A DNA stretch of 63,399 nucleotides from Acidimicrobiia bacterium. Lineage in GTDB: Bacteria; Actinomycetota; Acidimicrobiia; Spongiisociales; JAHEDJ01. A program made the position numbers and the translations under genes. Of the stretch, positions 6,795 through 16,803 are shown piece after piece. The notes beneath the pieces are model-generated. The model was not told where the DNA came from. It saw only the letters and a program-made list of their open reading frames with translations, and did no database searches. Position 1 is the first letter of the stretch. The number at the start of each line of letters is the position of its first letter. The stretch is taken from assembly GCA_029210695.1 (NCBI GenBank), contig JARGFH010000015.1, positions 1 through 63,399 of the forward strand, read 5' to 3'.

Positions 6795-7712
6795 CTATCG
6801 GATGGCTAGAACCGACCGGCAGGAATGCTGCGCGATCCGCGGGGTCACAGAGCCCATCAAGAACTTCTCGATGGCACCCTTCCCCTTGTGTCCGAGGACG
6901 ATCAGGTCTGCCTTGAAGTCCTCTCCTGCTGCCAGAATCGCGTGACTTACGTCACCGGCTTCGGTGAGTGCCGTCGTCACTCCGGCCGTGACTTCGCGAA
7001 TCCGGTCGGCGGCCGCCTCGAGCGACTGTTTCTCGGTCTCCTTCTTCTGTTGCCAGATCCAGTTCAGCTCCTGGCGGATGTCCTGGCGGAACAGGCGCAC
7101 CATGGGCAGGACCGTCAAGACCCGGATCGCTGCTTCATCGCCGAAATCCAGCGATGTGCAGAAGGCGATAGCCTTTTCGGACGGCTCCGAACCGTCGTAG
7201 CCGACCAGAATGCGCCATGGATGGCCGTGGAGGGCCGGAAGCTCGGGTTGGCTCCCCTCACATTCCGCCTCGGGTTGGCGGACGATCAGGACAGACCGTT
7301 TGGATGACTGGAAGACCTGATTCGAAACGCTGCCGAGCAGGAATCGTTTGAACCCGGTGAGCCCGTGTGATCCAACAACGATCAGGTTCGCGTCATAGTC
7401 TTCGGCTGCTCCGACGATCTCGGCCGCTGGATGTCCCACCCCGATCTCGGTTGTGACGCTCCACCCCGCCTGCCGGAGGACGGCGGCCTCGGAATCTAGG
7501 AGCTCTTCGACCTCGATACGGGTGCCGCTCTTCGACTCCTCGAATGCGGTTCGCTGCTCGGGGGTGAGCGTCTCGATCTCGTGATCGCGCAGAACACTCG
7601 GTATGACAGAGACGATTTTCACGTCGGTGCCGGAGGGGAAGGGGAATCCGGCTACGAACCGAACCGCCGCCCCGGCGGTATCCGAACCGTCGGTCGCAAG
7701 CAGGACCCTCAT
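6795..7712 (-). CDS. Tandem-domain universal stress protein
   Basis: The 305-aa protein contains two UspA domains. Domain 1 (about 1-145) starts MRVLLATDGSDTAG and ends with the ATP-binding pattern GSHGLTGFKRFLLGSVS. Domain 2 (about 157-305) starts RILVGYDGSEPS and ends GHKGKGAIEKFLMGSVT. Both carry the G-x2-G-x9-G(S) nucleotide loop, so ATP binding is expected. The ATG at 7712 gives the canonical beta-1 start. An in-frame ATG at 7748 would overlap the exchanger gene upstream by 20 bp. Neither has a strong ribosome site. Position right behind a cation exchanger suggests one transcript and a stress or ion-homeostasis role. Confidence 0.9.
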   Translation of the reverse strand: MRVLLATDGSDTAGAAVRFVAGFPFPSGTDVKIVSVIPSVLRDHEIETLTPEQRTAFEESKSGTRIEVEELLDSEAAVLRQAGWSVTTEIGVGHPAAEIVGAAEDYDANLIVVGSHGLTGFKRFLLGSVSNQVFQSSKRSVLIVRQPEAECEGSQPELPALHGHPWRILVGYDGSEPSEKAIAFCTSLDFGDEAAIRVLTVLPMVRLFRQDIRQELNWIWQQKKETEKQSLEAAADRIREVTAGVTTALTEAGDVSHAILAAGEDFKADLIVLGHKGKGAIEKFLMGSVTPRIAQHSCRSVLAIR

Positions 7713-7728
7713 TGCTCGTTCCGTATCT

Positions 7729-8790
7729 TCACAGCGGCCCTCCGACATTCAGCGTGTATTGGAGCGTCACATACACACCGTACACGGCCAGCAGCCACGC
7801 CCCCTGCCAGCGCCGGAAGGCGGTGTCGGCCCTGCTGATGAAAACCCGAAACGAGATCAGAATGATCAGCATCGCCGGGAAGTGGAAGAAGTAGAAGTTG
7901 TCCGGAATGGCGAGTGGAGCGGCTACGGCGGCTGCGCCGATCACGAAGAGCACGTTCAACACGTCTGCACCAACTATGTTGCCGACGGTGATTTCTGGGT
8001 GACCTTTGCGGATTGCAGCAATCGCCGTCATCAGTTCGGGCAGAGAGGTTCCGAAGGCAACCAGCGTGGCGGCGATGACGTCTTCCGGTACGCCTGCCCG
8101 GACTGCGATTTCTGACGCGCTCGGCACCAGGACCCGGGCACCGACCACGATCAGGGTGAGTCCACCAATGATCATCGACCACGCCTTCGGCAGTTTCATT
8201 GGCTCCTCGTCTGAGATCTCCTCGTCTTGACCGAAATCTCCGCTCTGGGTTGCCCATCTATAGGTGACATACAGGTATGCGACCAGCAGGATCAGGAAGA
8301 ACAGGCCCACCCAGCGGCTCAGGATCGGTTTCTGGCCCGCTTCGGCGGTCATCAAGGCGATCACCGCGATGCCGACCAGCAGGGTTGCCGAGCCCACCTG
8401 CACCCAGCCGGTGCGATTGAGGATGAACCGATTCACCGGTACCGCAACGAGAACGCAGGTCAACCCGAATATCAGCCCGGTGTCGGCGATGATCGATCCG
8501 ACTCCGTTGCCCAGCGCCAGGCCGGGGTTGCCGAGAAAGGCGGCCATCACCGAAACGAATGCTTCGGGAAGAGTGGTGCCCAGGGAGACAACGGTGGCGC
8601 CGATCACGATCTTCGGGAGTCCGGTGCGCTGTGCGAGATCGACGACCCCGTCGATCATCCAGTCCGCTCCTTTGGAGAGAAGAGCAACGGATACGACGAT
8701 GATGAGGAGGATGGTCAGTACGGGCAATCCCGCTACGAAATCCTGGAGGACCTCCTCATCGGCGATCCACTTGATGATGCCGTTGTCCAC
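7729..8790 (-). CDS. CaCA-family cation exchanger (YrbG-like Na+/Ca2+ antiporter)
   Basis: The 353-aa membrane protein has about ten helices and the two inverted alpha repeats of the Ca2+/cation antiporter family. The first is GATVVSLGTTLPEAFVSV and the second AATLVAFGTSLPELMTAI. The two Glu residues in these repeats coordinate the transported cation. An acidic cytoplasmic loop (GDFGQDEEISDEEP) splits the halves. ATG 8790 gives MDNGIIKWIADEEV. The UspA gene follows after 16 bp. Direction and ion specificity are inferred from the family only. Confidence 0.9.
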   Translation of the reverse strand: MDNGIIKWIADEEVLQDFVAGLPVLTILLIIVVSVALLSKGADWMIDGVVDLAQRTGLPKIVIGATVVSLGTTLPEAFVSVMAAFLGNPGLALGNGVGSIIADTGLIFGLTCVLVAVPVNRFILNRTGWVQVGSATLLVGIAVIALMTAEAGQKPILSRWVGLFFLILLVAYLYVTYRWATQSGDFGQDEEISDEEPMKLPKAWSMIIGGLTLIVVGARVLVPSASEIAVRAGVPEDVIAATLVAFGTSLPELMTAIAAIRKGHPEITVGNIVGADVLNVLFVIGAAAVAAPLAIPDNFYFFHFPAMLIILISFRVFISRADTAFRRWQGAWLLAVYGVYVTLQYTLNVGGPL

Positions 8791-8816
8791 CTAGCGTCTC
8801 ACTCTGTTCTAGAAAC

Positions 8817-11366
8817 TCATCGGCCGAGGAAAGCGTCCAGGCTGTCGCCTTCCCGCTGCCCGAGCGCCACCATGGCTCGCTGGAGTTCGAGTTTCTGTGC
8901 CAGCGACTTCGCCGCCACCGGAAACCCGGTCTCTGAGAAGAACGCTTCGACCCGTCTGGCCAGGCCGGGTTCAACCATGGCCGGCAGGCTGTGGACGAGA
9001 TATCGCTGAGTGGCAGGCGGGAGGAGGTCGGTCAGCGTCTTCCACTGCTCGGTCACCCTGGTCCAGATGTGGTCCATCGTCGACGGGTTTGCGAGCAAGC
9101 CGGCGATTACCCAGCCACCATCCTGGCCGCGAATGCGCCCGTCGAGCGCCATCTCGAACGTCCGGTCTGCGACATCGAGTCCGGGGAAGTAGGTGAGCGT
9201 TCGTAGGTAGCGCACCTGTTGCTGCGGATTCGTGGTCGACTCGTAGGCCTTGACGACCATCTCGTATTCGTCGACGGTGCCGTGTGAGGAGGCTATCGCC
9301 AGAACGGCGAGGGACACCTCAGCATCGATGATGGATGGATCTGCGACGACGTCGCGGAAGAGGCCTTTGGCTCTTTGGATCGTGTCGGCGTGCTTTCCGA
9401 GGCGCCCGTACGTGGCGAGGATCTGCCCGCGCAACCGGCGGGTCAGGTCGTCTTCGCCGGCGGCCGGTTCCCATCCGAGTCGTTCGGCAGTCGGTGCGAC
9501 GAGGCGTCGCACGAAGGCCGCAAACCGATTGTCGTTGGGAACGTACCGGCCCATCTCGAGCAGGTGCGTGGTCAGCATCTGCCAGACGGCATGCTCTCGT
9601 TCGTCACGGAAGGCCGCGGCCAGCCTGGCGAACTCATCGATTGGCACGGATCCCTCGACTGCGAACGCCCAGGTGTCGTCCAGGAGGGTGAAACGCTCGA
9701 GCGGATCGAGGTCGGCAAGCCGGGCCTGGAGTGCGCTCAGGAGCGTTGCTTCGTAGCGGACCCGATAGAAGCCGTGCCCGCCGGCGTTGACGATCGTCCA
9801 GTCGATGGGCTCGTCAAACGGAACCAACTCGGATTCGGCGACGAGCAGGTGCTTGACCGTCGATTCCCGGCCTGCGGCGCCGAATCGAATCTGCATCGGG
9901 ATCTGCCAGAGGTTGGCCGCCATGGGATCTTCCACGTAGCGGAACTGACGTTGCGTTAGTCGCAGACCGCCCTCTGCGCGTTCAACGCTCACTTCGGGAT
10001 AGCCGCCCTGGAGGATCCATGTATTCATGATGTCGCCGACACCGCCGTCCGAGGCGCTGTCGAGTCCTGTCCATAAGTCCTCGGTCTCGGTGTTGCTGTA
10101 GGCGTGGGCGCGCAGGTAGTTGCCGACGCCGTTGCGGAACGATTCCACTCCGAGGTATTGCTCGATCATCCGTAGAAGGGCGGCGCCCTTGCCGTAGGTG
10201 AGAGGATCGAACATCTCGTTCGCCTCGTCTGGCGAGCGAACCTCGAATTCGACCGCTCGTGTGCTGGCCAGAGCGTCGATGTCCATCGAGTCGGTTCGCT
10301 CTGCGCCGGGATCAACGGCAAACGCCAACCAGCGTTCCCAGTCGGGTCGGTACGACTCGACGGTCTTCATCTCCATGAACGAAGCGAACGCCTCGTTCAG
10401 CCAGATCCCGTTCCACCACTTCATCGTGACGAGATCGCCGAACCACATGTGGGCGAGCTCGTGGGCGATCACGTCCGCCACCCGGCGCAGTTCGTACTGG
10501 CCCGTTGTATTCGGATCGATGAGGACGGCGTTCTCTCGATATGTGATAGCACCCAGGTTCTCCATCGCGCCGAACGCGAAATCGGGAATGGCGACGAAGT
10601 CGACCTTGTCACCCGGGTAAGGGATCCCGTAGTAGTCCGAAAGCCAGCGGAGGGCGTAGGCGCCGATGTCGAGTGCAAAGTCGGTCAGATGACCCTTGCC
10701 GGGCGGGAATGCAACGCGAAGTGGTATTCCGTTGACATCGACGGGTTCGGTGACTTCGAGCGGCCCCACGATGAAGGCGACCAGATAGGTCGACATGACA
10801 GGCGTATCCGTGAATCGCACGACAGCCTTGCCGTCGCCGCCAGGCCTGCGATCCGCTTCCGACATGTTGGAGATGGCCGTCAGCTCTTCCCTGACGATCA
10901 GCGTGATTGAGAACACGGCCTTGAAGTCTGGTTCGTCCCAGCAAGGAAACGCCCGGCGAGCGTCGGCTGCTTCGAACTGGGTCGTGGCGATCACCTGCTC
11001 GCCACCGGAATCGTCGGTGAAGGTGCTGCGATAGAAGCCCCGCAACTGGTCATTCAGGGTGCCGCTGAAGGACAGGTGAAGTGCCCACTCGCCCGCTTCG
11101 ATAGGAGTAGGTGGCGTGATGGTGATTCGCTCGTTGGGCTCGTCGTAGCCGACTGTTGCGTGACGGGGAATCCCGTCTCCGCCCACGAGTGAGGCGGCAT
11201 CGATATCGAGCTCGATGGCGTTCAGCGTGAGCGTTTCGAGCGGCTCGATGACGTCGATCGTCACGATCTCCGTACCTGTGAACGACGAGTTGGAGATGTC
11301 CGGCTCGAGGGTGAGGTCGTATCGACGCGGGAAGGCTGTGCGGGGAAGTCGGTGTTCGGTCGACAC
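8817..11366 (-). CDS. pepN: Aminopeptidase N (M1 family zinc metallopeptidase)
   Basis: The 849-aa enzyme removes N-terminal residues from peptides in the cytoplasm. It shows the exopeptidase motif GAMENLGAITYRE and, about 35 residues later, the zinc site HELAHMWFGD with the third ligand in WLNEAFASF. An ERAP1-like C-terminal helical domain follows. The length matches the actinobacterial pepN type. The GTG start at 11366 is preceded by AGGAG with a 5-nt spacer. It stands alone, 27 bp downstream of the exchanger reading frame in gene order. The gene is intact. Confidence 0.95.
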   Translation of the reverse strand: MSTEHRLPRTAFPRRYDLTLEPDISNSSFTGTEIVTIDVIEPLETLTLNAIELDIDAASLVGGDGIPRHATVGYDEPNERITITPPTPIEAGEWALHLSFSGTLNDQLRGFYRSTFTDDSGGEQVIATTQFEAADARRAFPCWDEPDFKAVFSITLIVREELTAISNMSEADRRPGGDGKAVVRFTDTPVMSTYLVAFIVGPLEVTEPVDVNGIPLRVAFPPGKGHLTDFALDIGAYALRWLSDYYGIPYPGDKVDFVAIPDFAFGAMENLGAITYRENAVLIDPNTTGQYELRRVADVIAHELAHMWFGDLVTMKWWNGIWLNEAFASFMEMKTVESYRPDWERWLAFAVDPGAERTDSMDIDALASTRAVEFEVRSPDEANEMFDPLTYGKGAALLRMIEQYLGVESFRNGVGNYLRAHAYSNTETEDLWTGLDSASDGGVGDIMNTWILQGGYPEVSVERAEGGLRLTQRQFRYVEDPMAANLWQIPMQIRFGAAGRESTVKHLLVAESELVPFDEPIDWTIVNAGGHGFYRVRYEATLLSALQARLADLDPLERFTLLDDTWAFAVEGSVPIDEFARLAAAFRDEREHAVWQMLTTHLLEMGRYVPNDNRFAAFVRRLVAPTAERLGWEPAAGEDDLTRRLRGQILATYGRLGKHADTIQRAKGLFRDVVADPSIIDAEVSLAVLAIASSHGTVDEYEMVVKAYESTTNPQQQVRYLRTLTYFPGLDVADRTFEMALDGRIRGQDGGWVIAGLLANPSTMDHIWTRVTEQWKTLTDLLPPATQRYLVHSLPAMVEPGLARRVEAFFSETGFPVAAKSLAQKLELQRAMVALGQREGDSLDAFLGR

Positions 11367-11583
11367 GATACTCCTGGATGCGGTTGGGCGGCCCTCAATG
11401 GTAGCCGTGACCTTACGGACCGGGCCAGGCGGACGCGGCCGCCCAGGAGATGGGCGCCCCGGCGGTTTATCCCTTCCTTAACCTGCCCTTGCCGTCCCGT
11501 TTGCGTGCTGTGCCGTACCGTTGACTCAGAGGTTGTGGTGTGATGCCGCAGGTAGGGAGTGACCGCCCTCCTGAGACCTCCTT

Positions 11584-11642
11584 GGAACGTTCGACGGCGG
11601 TGGTCCCCAGCCTCCCCAAGTTGCACCGCCGTCGAACGTTCC
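11584..11642. repeat. Perfect 19-bp inverted repeat with 21-nt loop
   Basis: GGAACGTTCGACGGCGGTG (11584-11602) is exactly complementary to 11624-11642. It lies in the 409-bp gene-free gap between pepN and gnd. Each arm also contains the self-palindrome AACGTT. No U-run follows on either strand, so it is not an obvious intrinsic terminator. The rest of the gap holds no ORF or RNA that I recognise. Confidence 0.8.
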
Positions 11643-11775
11643 CCTTCTTCCTGAATGAATCGTCCGCCTTCGCCGTGTCCATTTACTCGGATTAGCGCCG
11701 AAGGGCGGGGTCTAGCCGCGGCGCATTTGTTTGACGTCGCCTGCTCATGGGAGAAGCTCCTAGAACCGGTGCGAA

Positions 11776-13284
11776 CTACGCGTCGTACGTCCCAGCCGTG
11801 GTGTCTCCGCCCCGGCCGGTCCAGTTCGTGTGGAAGAACTCGCCGCGCGGCCGGTCGTTCCGTTCGTAGGTGTGTGCTCCGAAGTAGTCGCGCTGGGCCT
11901 GGATCAGGTTGGCGGGCAGCTGCTCGGTTCGGTATCCGTCGTAGAACGCCAGCGCCGTCGAGTATGCAGGGACCGGAATCCCGTGTGACACGGCGGTGGT
12001 GATGACCGTGCGCCATCCTGACTCTGCTCGAGCGAGGGCAGCAGCAAAGAAGTCGTCCAGCATCAGGTTGGCGAGGTGTGGGTTTCGGCGGAAGGCGGCG
12101 GTGATGTCGTCGAGGAAGGCTGCGCGAATTATGCACCCTTCGCGCCACAGGGAAGCGATACGCCCGTAGTCGAGGTCCCAGCCGTGCTCTTCGGCGGCGG
12201 CGCGCAGGAGCATGAAACCCTGAGCGTATGAGACGATCTTCGACGCGTAGAGAGCGTCGCGGATCGCAGTGATGAAGAGGCTGCGCGGGCCTGCGCCACC
12301 ATCCTCGTTGTCGGCGGAGTTGGAGGTGTTGCGCAAGTCCGTCTCGTCGATCGACCCGGAACTGGAGCCCAACTGCCCGGCCGCGGCAACTCGCTCTTCC
12401 TTGAGGGCGGACAAGATCCTGGCAAAGACGGCTTCGGCAACGAGGGTGACCGGCATGCCGAGATCGAGGGCCGCGGTCGCCGTCCACTTGCCGGTGCCCT
12501 TTTGCCCGGCGGCATCGAGGATTCGCTCGAGCAGCGGTTCGCCCAGTTCATCTCGATACCTCAGGATGTCGGCTGTGATATCAATGAGGTAGGAGTCGAG
12601 TTCCCCTTCTCCCCACGACTGGAACACTGAGCTCATCTCGTCGTGGTCCATACTGAGGCCGGCCTTCATGAGGTGGTAGGCCTCTGCGATCACCTGCATG
12701 TCTCCGTATTCGATGCCGTTGTGCACCATCTTCACGAAGTGACCTGCACCATCCGATCCAACCCAATCACAGCATGGTGTGCCGTCTTCCACTTTGGCCG
12801 CCACCGACTGGAACATCTTCCGGACGAAGGGCCAGGCTTCCTTGCTCCCGCCGGGCATGATCGAAGGGCCGTTCCTCGCCCCTTCCTCCCCGCCCGATAC
12901 ACCCGTGCCGATGAACCGAAAGCCGCGTTCTTCCAGGTAGGCCGTCCGGCGAACTGTGTCGGAGAAGTGCGAGTTACCCCCATCGATGATGATGTCACCT
13001 CGTTCGAGGAGGGGGAGCAGTTCCTCGATGACCGTATCGATCGCGCTTCCCGCTTTGATCATCAACATGACCCGGCGCGGGGTGGCCAGGGTGCCCACCA
13101 GCTCCTCGAGGGAGTGCGTGCCGATCACATTCGTTCCGGCGGCCGGTCCGGCGATGAACTCGTCGACCCTTGAAGTCGTTCTGTTGAAAACCGCCACCAC
13201 GTAGCCGTGGTCGTCCATGTTCAGAACGAGGTTCTGCCCCATGACGGCGAGGCCGATGAGGCCGATGTCTGCTGTGCCGGGCAT
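11776..13284 (-). CDS. gnd: 6-phosphogluconate dehydrogenase, decarboxylating
   Basis: The 502-aa enzyme oxidises 6-phosphogluconate to ribulose 5-phosphate, CO2 and NAD(P)H in the pentose phosphate pathway. The N-terminal Rossmann domain shows [16 protein letters not shown] and [11 protein letters not shown]. Substrate residues appear in [21 protein letters not shown] and [13 protein letters not shown], and the C-terminal helical domain carries KGTGKWT. The length is typical of the long dimeric form. ATG 13284 has AGGAG with a 7-nt spacer. It is divergent from the ROK glucokinase at 13346, which supplies hexose phosphate to the same pathway. NAD/NADP preference cannot be read reliably. Confidence 0.96.
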   Translation of the reverse strand: MPGTADIGLIGLAVMGQNLVLNMDDHGYVVAVFNRTTSRVDEFIAGPAAGTNVIGTHSLEELVGTLATPRRVMLMIKAGSAIDTVIEELLPLLERGDIIIDGGNSHFSDTVRRTAYLEERGFRFIGTGVSGGEEGARNGPSIMPGGSKEAWPFVRKMFQSVAAKVEDGTPCCDWVGSDGAGHFVKMVHNGIEYGDMQVIAEAYHLMKAGLSMDHDEMSSVFQSWGEGELDSYLIDITADILRYRDELGEPLLERILDAAGQKGTGKWTATAALDLGMPVTLVAEAVFARILSALKEERVAAAGQLGSSSGSIDETDLRNTSNSADNEDGGAGPRSLFITAIRDALYASKIVSYAQGFMLLRAAAEEHGWDLDYGRIASLWREGCIIRAAFLDDITAAFRRNPHLANLMLDDFFAAALARAESGWRTVITTAVSHGIPVPAYSTALAFYDGYRTEQLPANLIQAQRDYFGAHTYERNDRPRGEFFHTNWTGRGGDTTAGTYDA

Positions 13285-13345
13285 GCTGGATCTCCTGAGG
13301 ATTGGCCTGTGGAGCAGGCTACCGCCATCGGGTACAGTTCCGATC

Positions 13346-14086
13346 GTGGAACGATTTGTGATGGGAATCGACATAGGAGGATCGGGGATCAAGGGTGCGC
13401 CGGTCGATTTGTCTACCGGCACGCTGGCAGGGGAGCGGCATCGCATCGATACGCCTCAACCCTCGACACCGGACGCCGTCGTCGAGGTTGTGGCCGGGAT
13501 CGTTGAGTTCTTTCAATATGGGGGCCCGGTCGGTTGCACGCTTCCCTCCGTGGTCCGCCACGGGGTGGTCGGGACGGCGGCCAATATCGACGAAGGTTGG
13601 ATCGGCGTAGATGGCCGGGCCCTGCTCGAGCGACGGCTGCGCACTCCGGTGGCACTGCTCAACGATGCGGACGCAGCAGGAATCGCCGAGTTGACCTACG
13701 GAGCTGCAAAGGGGGTAGCAGGCCTCGTCTGTCTCCTCACCTTCGGGACGGGGATCGGGAGCGCCTTGTTCGTCGACGGCGTGCTCGTGCCGAATACGGA
13801 ATTCGGCCATTTCGAGTTCAAGGGCGGAGAAGCGGAGGATTACGCCTCGGCGCGGGTCCGGAAGGACGCCAACCTGTCGTGGGAGGATTGGGGTGTCCGG
13901 GTCGGCGAGTATCTCCGCTACGTTGAACGTGTGGTCTCTCCCGATCTGTTCATTCTCGGCGGCGGCGTGAGCAGGAGACTCGGGAAGTTCGAGCAATACC
14001 TCCATTGTTCAACGCCGATCGTCCCGGCCCGATTACGCAACAACGCCGGCATTGTTGGAGCGGCCCTTCTGGCAGCATCGCTGTAG
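13346..14086 (+). CDS. ppgK: Polyphosphate glucokinase-like ROK kinase
   Basis: The 246-aa ROK sugar kinase phosphorylates glucose, in actinobacteria usually from polyphosphate and/or ATP. Evidence is [17 protein letters not shown] at the N-terminus, [11 protein letters not shown] with the catalytic Asp, [16 protein letters not shown], and NTEFGHFEF in place of the zinc-type HxCxxGCxGC loop. That absence is typical of PpgK. Length matches PpgK (about 250-270). GTG 13346 is chosen. It follows a TACAGT -10 box (13333-13338) by 7 nt with no Shine-Dalgarno, so it is likely leaderless. It is divergent from gnd, and the roughly 60-bp shared promoter region implies coordinate control. Confidence 0.88.
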   Translation: MERFVMGIDIGGSGIKGAPVDLSTGTLAGERHRIDTPQPSTPDAVVEVVAGIVEFFQYGGPVGCTLPSVVRHGVVGTAANIDEGWIGVDGRALLERRLRTPVALLNDADAAGIAELTYGAAKGVAGLVCLLTFGTGIGSALFVDGVLVPNTEFGHFEFKGGEAEDYASARVRKDANLSWEDWGVRVGEYLRYVERVVSPDLFILGGGVSRRLGKFEQYLHCSTPIVPARLRNNAGIVGAALLAASL

Positions 14087-14132
14087 CCGAGCGCCTTCCC
14101 GTCGGGAGCGCTTCATGCGACCCCTCCGGCGC

Positions 14133-14174
14133 TTGGCCTTAGGCCGCAGGCCCTAGGCGATTGTCCAATCGCAG
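14133..14174. repeat. Hairpin cluster downstream of ppgK
   Basis: In the 274-bp gap before the lipoprotein gene, an imperfect stem GCCTTAGGCC/GGCCCTAGGC (about 14135-14157) is followed by the perfect CGATTG/CAATCG hairpin (14158-14172). No poly-U follows. These may be transcript-end structures. The rest of the gap shows only the ribosome site GGAAGGAG before 14361. Confidence 0.45.
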
Positions 14175-14360
14175 GTGATTCTGAGGCCGGACACACTGCC
14201 TAGAGCCCAAAGCTCATGGCCATGGCTGACCAATGTCCGTGAACTTGCTCGTCGCGGCTGACCTCCCGGAGCTCTTTCTTACATTCTTCTTACTCGTAGC
14301 CAACAGTGCCCTGACTCCTTCCTCCGATGCTGAAAGCAGACACGGAGTGGAAGGAGTGCA

Positions 14361-14729
14361 ATGAGACGAATCCTGGCCCTGGCGGCGGTGTTGACGCTGG
14401 CTGCCTGCGGCACCTGGCGGGCCGCCGACCCCGACGGCGAGACGGAGGCGGCCCCGGGAGCTTCGACGGTCGTGACGGCGGAGACCGATCAAGTCCCCCT
14501 CCCGATCGCCGACGAAACCCAACCTGCCGGAGTCGTCCCGGATCCGGCAGAGGAACCAACGACCACGACGACAACCACGCCTACACCGATCGCTGACCAA
14601 CCCTCCACGACTCTTCCCGACTTGAACCTCGATCTATCTGAACTAGATGTGCTCATGGGTGAGCTCGATGGTTTGCTCGGGAATCTTGGAGCAGCGATGA
14701 ATCAGACCGAAGGAGAGTTGAAGCCATGA
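14361..14729 (+). CDS. Small lipoprotein, Thr/Pro-rich
   Basis: The 122-aa protein has a lipoprotein signal peptide with lipobox LAAC (Cys at about 16). A low-complexity Ala/Glu/Pro/Thr linker follows, including a TTTTTTT run at about 69-75. It ends with a short Leu/Asp-rich amphipathic segment (LNLDLSELDVLMGELDGLL). It is anchored on the outer face of the membrane. No enzyme domain is visible. GGAAGGAG lies 6 nt before the ATG. The stop overlaps the next gene (ATGA), so the two secreted products are coupled and may interact through helices. Confidence 0.8.
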   Translation: MRRILALAAVLTLAACGTWRAADPDGETEAAPGASTVVTAETDQVPLPIADETQPAGVVPDPAEEPTTTTTTTPTPIADQPSTTLPDLNLDLSELDVLMGELDGLLGNLGAAMNQTEGELKP

Positions 14730-15469
14730 AGACACTGTCTACCTTGCTGGCGGCGCTGCTCATCGTGAGCGCGCTGCCGGCGATCGCGCTGGCGCAGGAG
14801 CCCGCACCCCAAGCAGAACCCGCCTCCGAAACCGGTGACGCCGTCGAGCGCATCATCGGGAATCTGAAAGACCGGGCGGGGAATGCAATTGAGAAACGGC
14901 TCGACACGATCGAGCGTGTCGGCGGGGCCCTGCAGGAAGCGGAGCATCTGACGGATGCGCATGAGCGGGTTCTGCTGGATGAGCTGTCCTCATCTGCAGC
15001 CGGCCTGACTGCGCTCGGGCGCGAGATCGAGGCAGCCGGCACGCTTGCCGAACTCTGGGATCTGATTCCGAAGATCTTCGAGGACTATCGGATCTATGCC
15101 GTCGTTGTTCCGAAGGCGCATCTGGTGGCGGTTGCCGACACCATCGTGGCCGGCACCACTCGGGCAGAAGTCGGCGGTGAAGCATTGCAGGAGGCCATTG
15201 ATCGGGTTCGCCAAGCGGGTTATGACACCTCTGAGGCCGAGGAGGCACTGGCGGAGATGGTGACTTTGATCCGTCAGAGCTCGGCGCTGGCCGGCCCGGT
15301 GCCCGACACGGTTCTCCCGCTCGAGCCTTCCGATTGGCCTGTCCCTGCACAGGGAGTGATCGAGGGTGCCCATGCGGACCTCCGCTCCGCGCGAGACCAC
15401 CTTGCATCCGCGGTCCGCTCTGCCCACGAGGTCGCCAGGATCCTCAGGGACCTCGTCAGGGAGGGTTAG
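14726..15469 (+). CDS. Secreted alpha-helical protein of unknown function
   Basis: The 247-aa product has a clear Sec signal peptide (LLAALLIVSALPAIALA followed by QEP) and then an almost wholly helical, charged body with heptad-like patterns (EKRLDTIERVGGALQEAEHL; DHLASAVRSAHEVARILRDL). No Cys and no catalytic motif is evident. It overlaps the upstream lipoprotein gene by four bases. I do not recognise the family. A periplasmic or cell-wall structural or chaperone-like role is only a guess from its helical composition. Confidence 0.75.
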   Translation: MKTLSTLLAALLIVSALPAIALAQEPAPQAEPASETGDAVERIIGNLKDRAGNAIEKRLDTIERVGGALQEAEHLTDAHERVLLDELSSSAAGLTALGREIEAAGTLAELWDLIPKIFEDYRIYAVVVPKAHLVAVADTIVAGTTRAEVGGEALQEAIDRVRQAGYDTSEAEEALAEMVTLIRQSSALAGPVPDTVLPLEPSDWPVPAQGVIEGAHADLRSARDHLASAVRSAHEVARILRDLVREG

Positions 15470-15504
15470 TCGCCCGCCGGACGACAAAGCGTGCAGCGTA
15501 CTCG

Positions 15505-16803
15505 TTACTCGACCAGCCACGGTTCGAAGCGGGTGGCCATATCGCCCCGCAAGCGGGCATCCACGAGGGTGCCCGCTTCGGTGTGCGACTCTTCGATAAC
15601 CGCTCCGTTTCGATGTAGCAACGCCAGCAGATCACCGCGTTCGTAAGGGATTTCGAGCGTAACCCGGTAGGCAGTGGCAGTGAGGTCGCGTTCGATGACG
15701 TCGAGGAGAGCAGGAACTCCGGCGCCTGTGCTTGCGGAGACGGCCACACCATCGTGCATGGCCACCAGTCGCTGGATCGCTTGTGGGTTGGCCCGGTCTA
15801 CCTTGTTGATGACGAACAGTTCGGGGACCTGCTCGGCGCCGATCTCCCCGAGGACCGATCGAACGGCCGTGATCTGGGTGTCCGCGTCCGGATCCGAACC
15901 GTCGACGACGTGGAGCAGCAGATCTGCATTGTGTACTTCGTCAAGTGTCGATTGAAACGCCTCGATGAGCTGGTGAGGGAGATCGCGAATGAATCCGACC
16001 GTGTCGGAGAACAGGGAGGGCGTCCCTCCCGGGAGCTCGGCCCGACGAACGGACGAGTCGAGCGTTGAGAACAGCTGGTCTTCAACTAGAACGTCTGCGT
16101 CGGTGATCTGATTCAGCAGAGTCGATTTGCCGGCGTTCGTGTATCCGACCAACGCCACCACCGGGAGCTTCGAACGGATTCTGGCCTTGCGCTGCGTGTG
16201 GCGGGTGGCGGCGACCTCCTTGAGTTCTCGCTTGAGACGGGAGATCCGCTGCAGGATGCGCCGCCGGTCGGTTTCGAGCTTCGTCTCACCCGGGCCACGG
16301 GTACCGATGCCACCTGCTTGCCGGCTGAGCTCGACTCCCTTGCCCCGCAGGCGGGGGAGGTAGTACTCGAGCAGGGCCAGTTCAACCTGGAGCATGCCCG
16401 CCCGGCTCGATGCGTGCTGGGCGAAGATGTCGAGGATCACGGCTTGCCGGTCGACTACGTCGCATTCGAACATCGACTGAAGGTTGCGTTGCTGTGCCGG
16501 GCTGAGCGAGTTGTCGAATACGACAACATCGATGTCGAGCGTCTTGCTGAGCTCGACGGCACGTTTGGCCTGACCCTTGCCGATGAGTAGGCCGGGTTCG
16601 AGCTCCGCCCGGGTGAGTAGCTCCGTGAATACCGGTTCCGATCCGGCCGTTTCGGTGAGCCGGCCCAGCTCGGCCAGTGATCGCTCGGCGGATTCTGTTC
16701 TGGCCGATGAGGTCGCCACGCCTATCAGGTATGCCCGTTGCTCGACAACCTCTAGGTCGGTAACGGTGGCGGTGAGCCTGCGTCCGCCTCTGCCCGTCGT
16801 CAC
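15505..16803 (-). CDS. hflX: Ribosome-associated GTPase HflX
   Basis: The 432-aa GTPase splits or rescues stalled ribosomes under stress. The N-terminal HflX domain includes GLLIGKGQAKRAVELSK and VVFDNSLSPAQQRNL. The linker motif GGIGTRGPGETKLETDRR is followed by G1 GYTNAGKST, G2/G3 DTVGFIRDLP and G4 NKVD. GTG 16803 gives the usual family length and overlaps the stop of the upstream small gene (GTGA), so translation is coupled. It converges on the secreted-protein gene pair. Confidence 0.95.
   Translation of the reverse strand: MTTGRGGRRLTATVTDLEVVEQRAYLIGVATSSARTESAERSLAELGRLTETAGSEPVFTELLTRAELEPGLLIGKGQAKRAVELSKTLDIDVVVFDNSLSPAQQRNLQSMFECDVVDRQAVILDIFAQHASSRAGMLQVELALLEYYLPRLRGKGVELSRQAGGIGTRGPGETKLETDRRRILQRISRLKRELKEVAATRHTQRKARIRSKLPVVALVGYTNAGKSTLLNQITDADVLVEDQLFSTLDSSVRRAELPGGTPSLFSDTVGFIRDLPHQLIEAFQSTLDEVHNADLLLHVVDGSDPDADTQITAVRSVLGEIGAEQVPELFVINKVDRANPQAIQRLVAMHDGVAVSASTGAGVPALLDVIERDLTATAYRVTLEIPYERGDLLALLHRNGAVIEESHTEAGTLVDARLRGDMATRFEPWLVE

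Noticed and set aside
11584-11642. A LexA (SOS) box in the AACGTT arms
   Set aside because: The actinobacterial/Bacillus SOS box needs GAAC-N4-GTTC. Here GAACGTTC has no 4-bp spacer and no SOS gene is adjacent.
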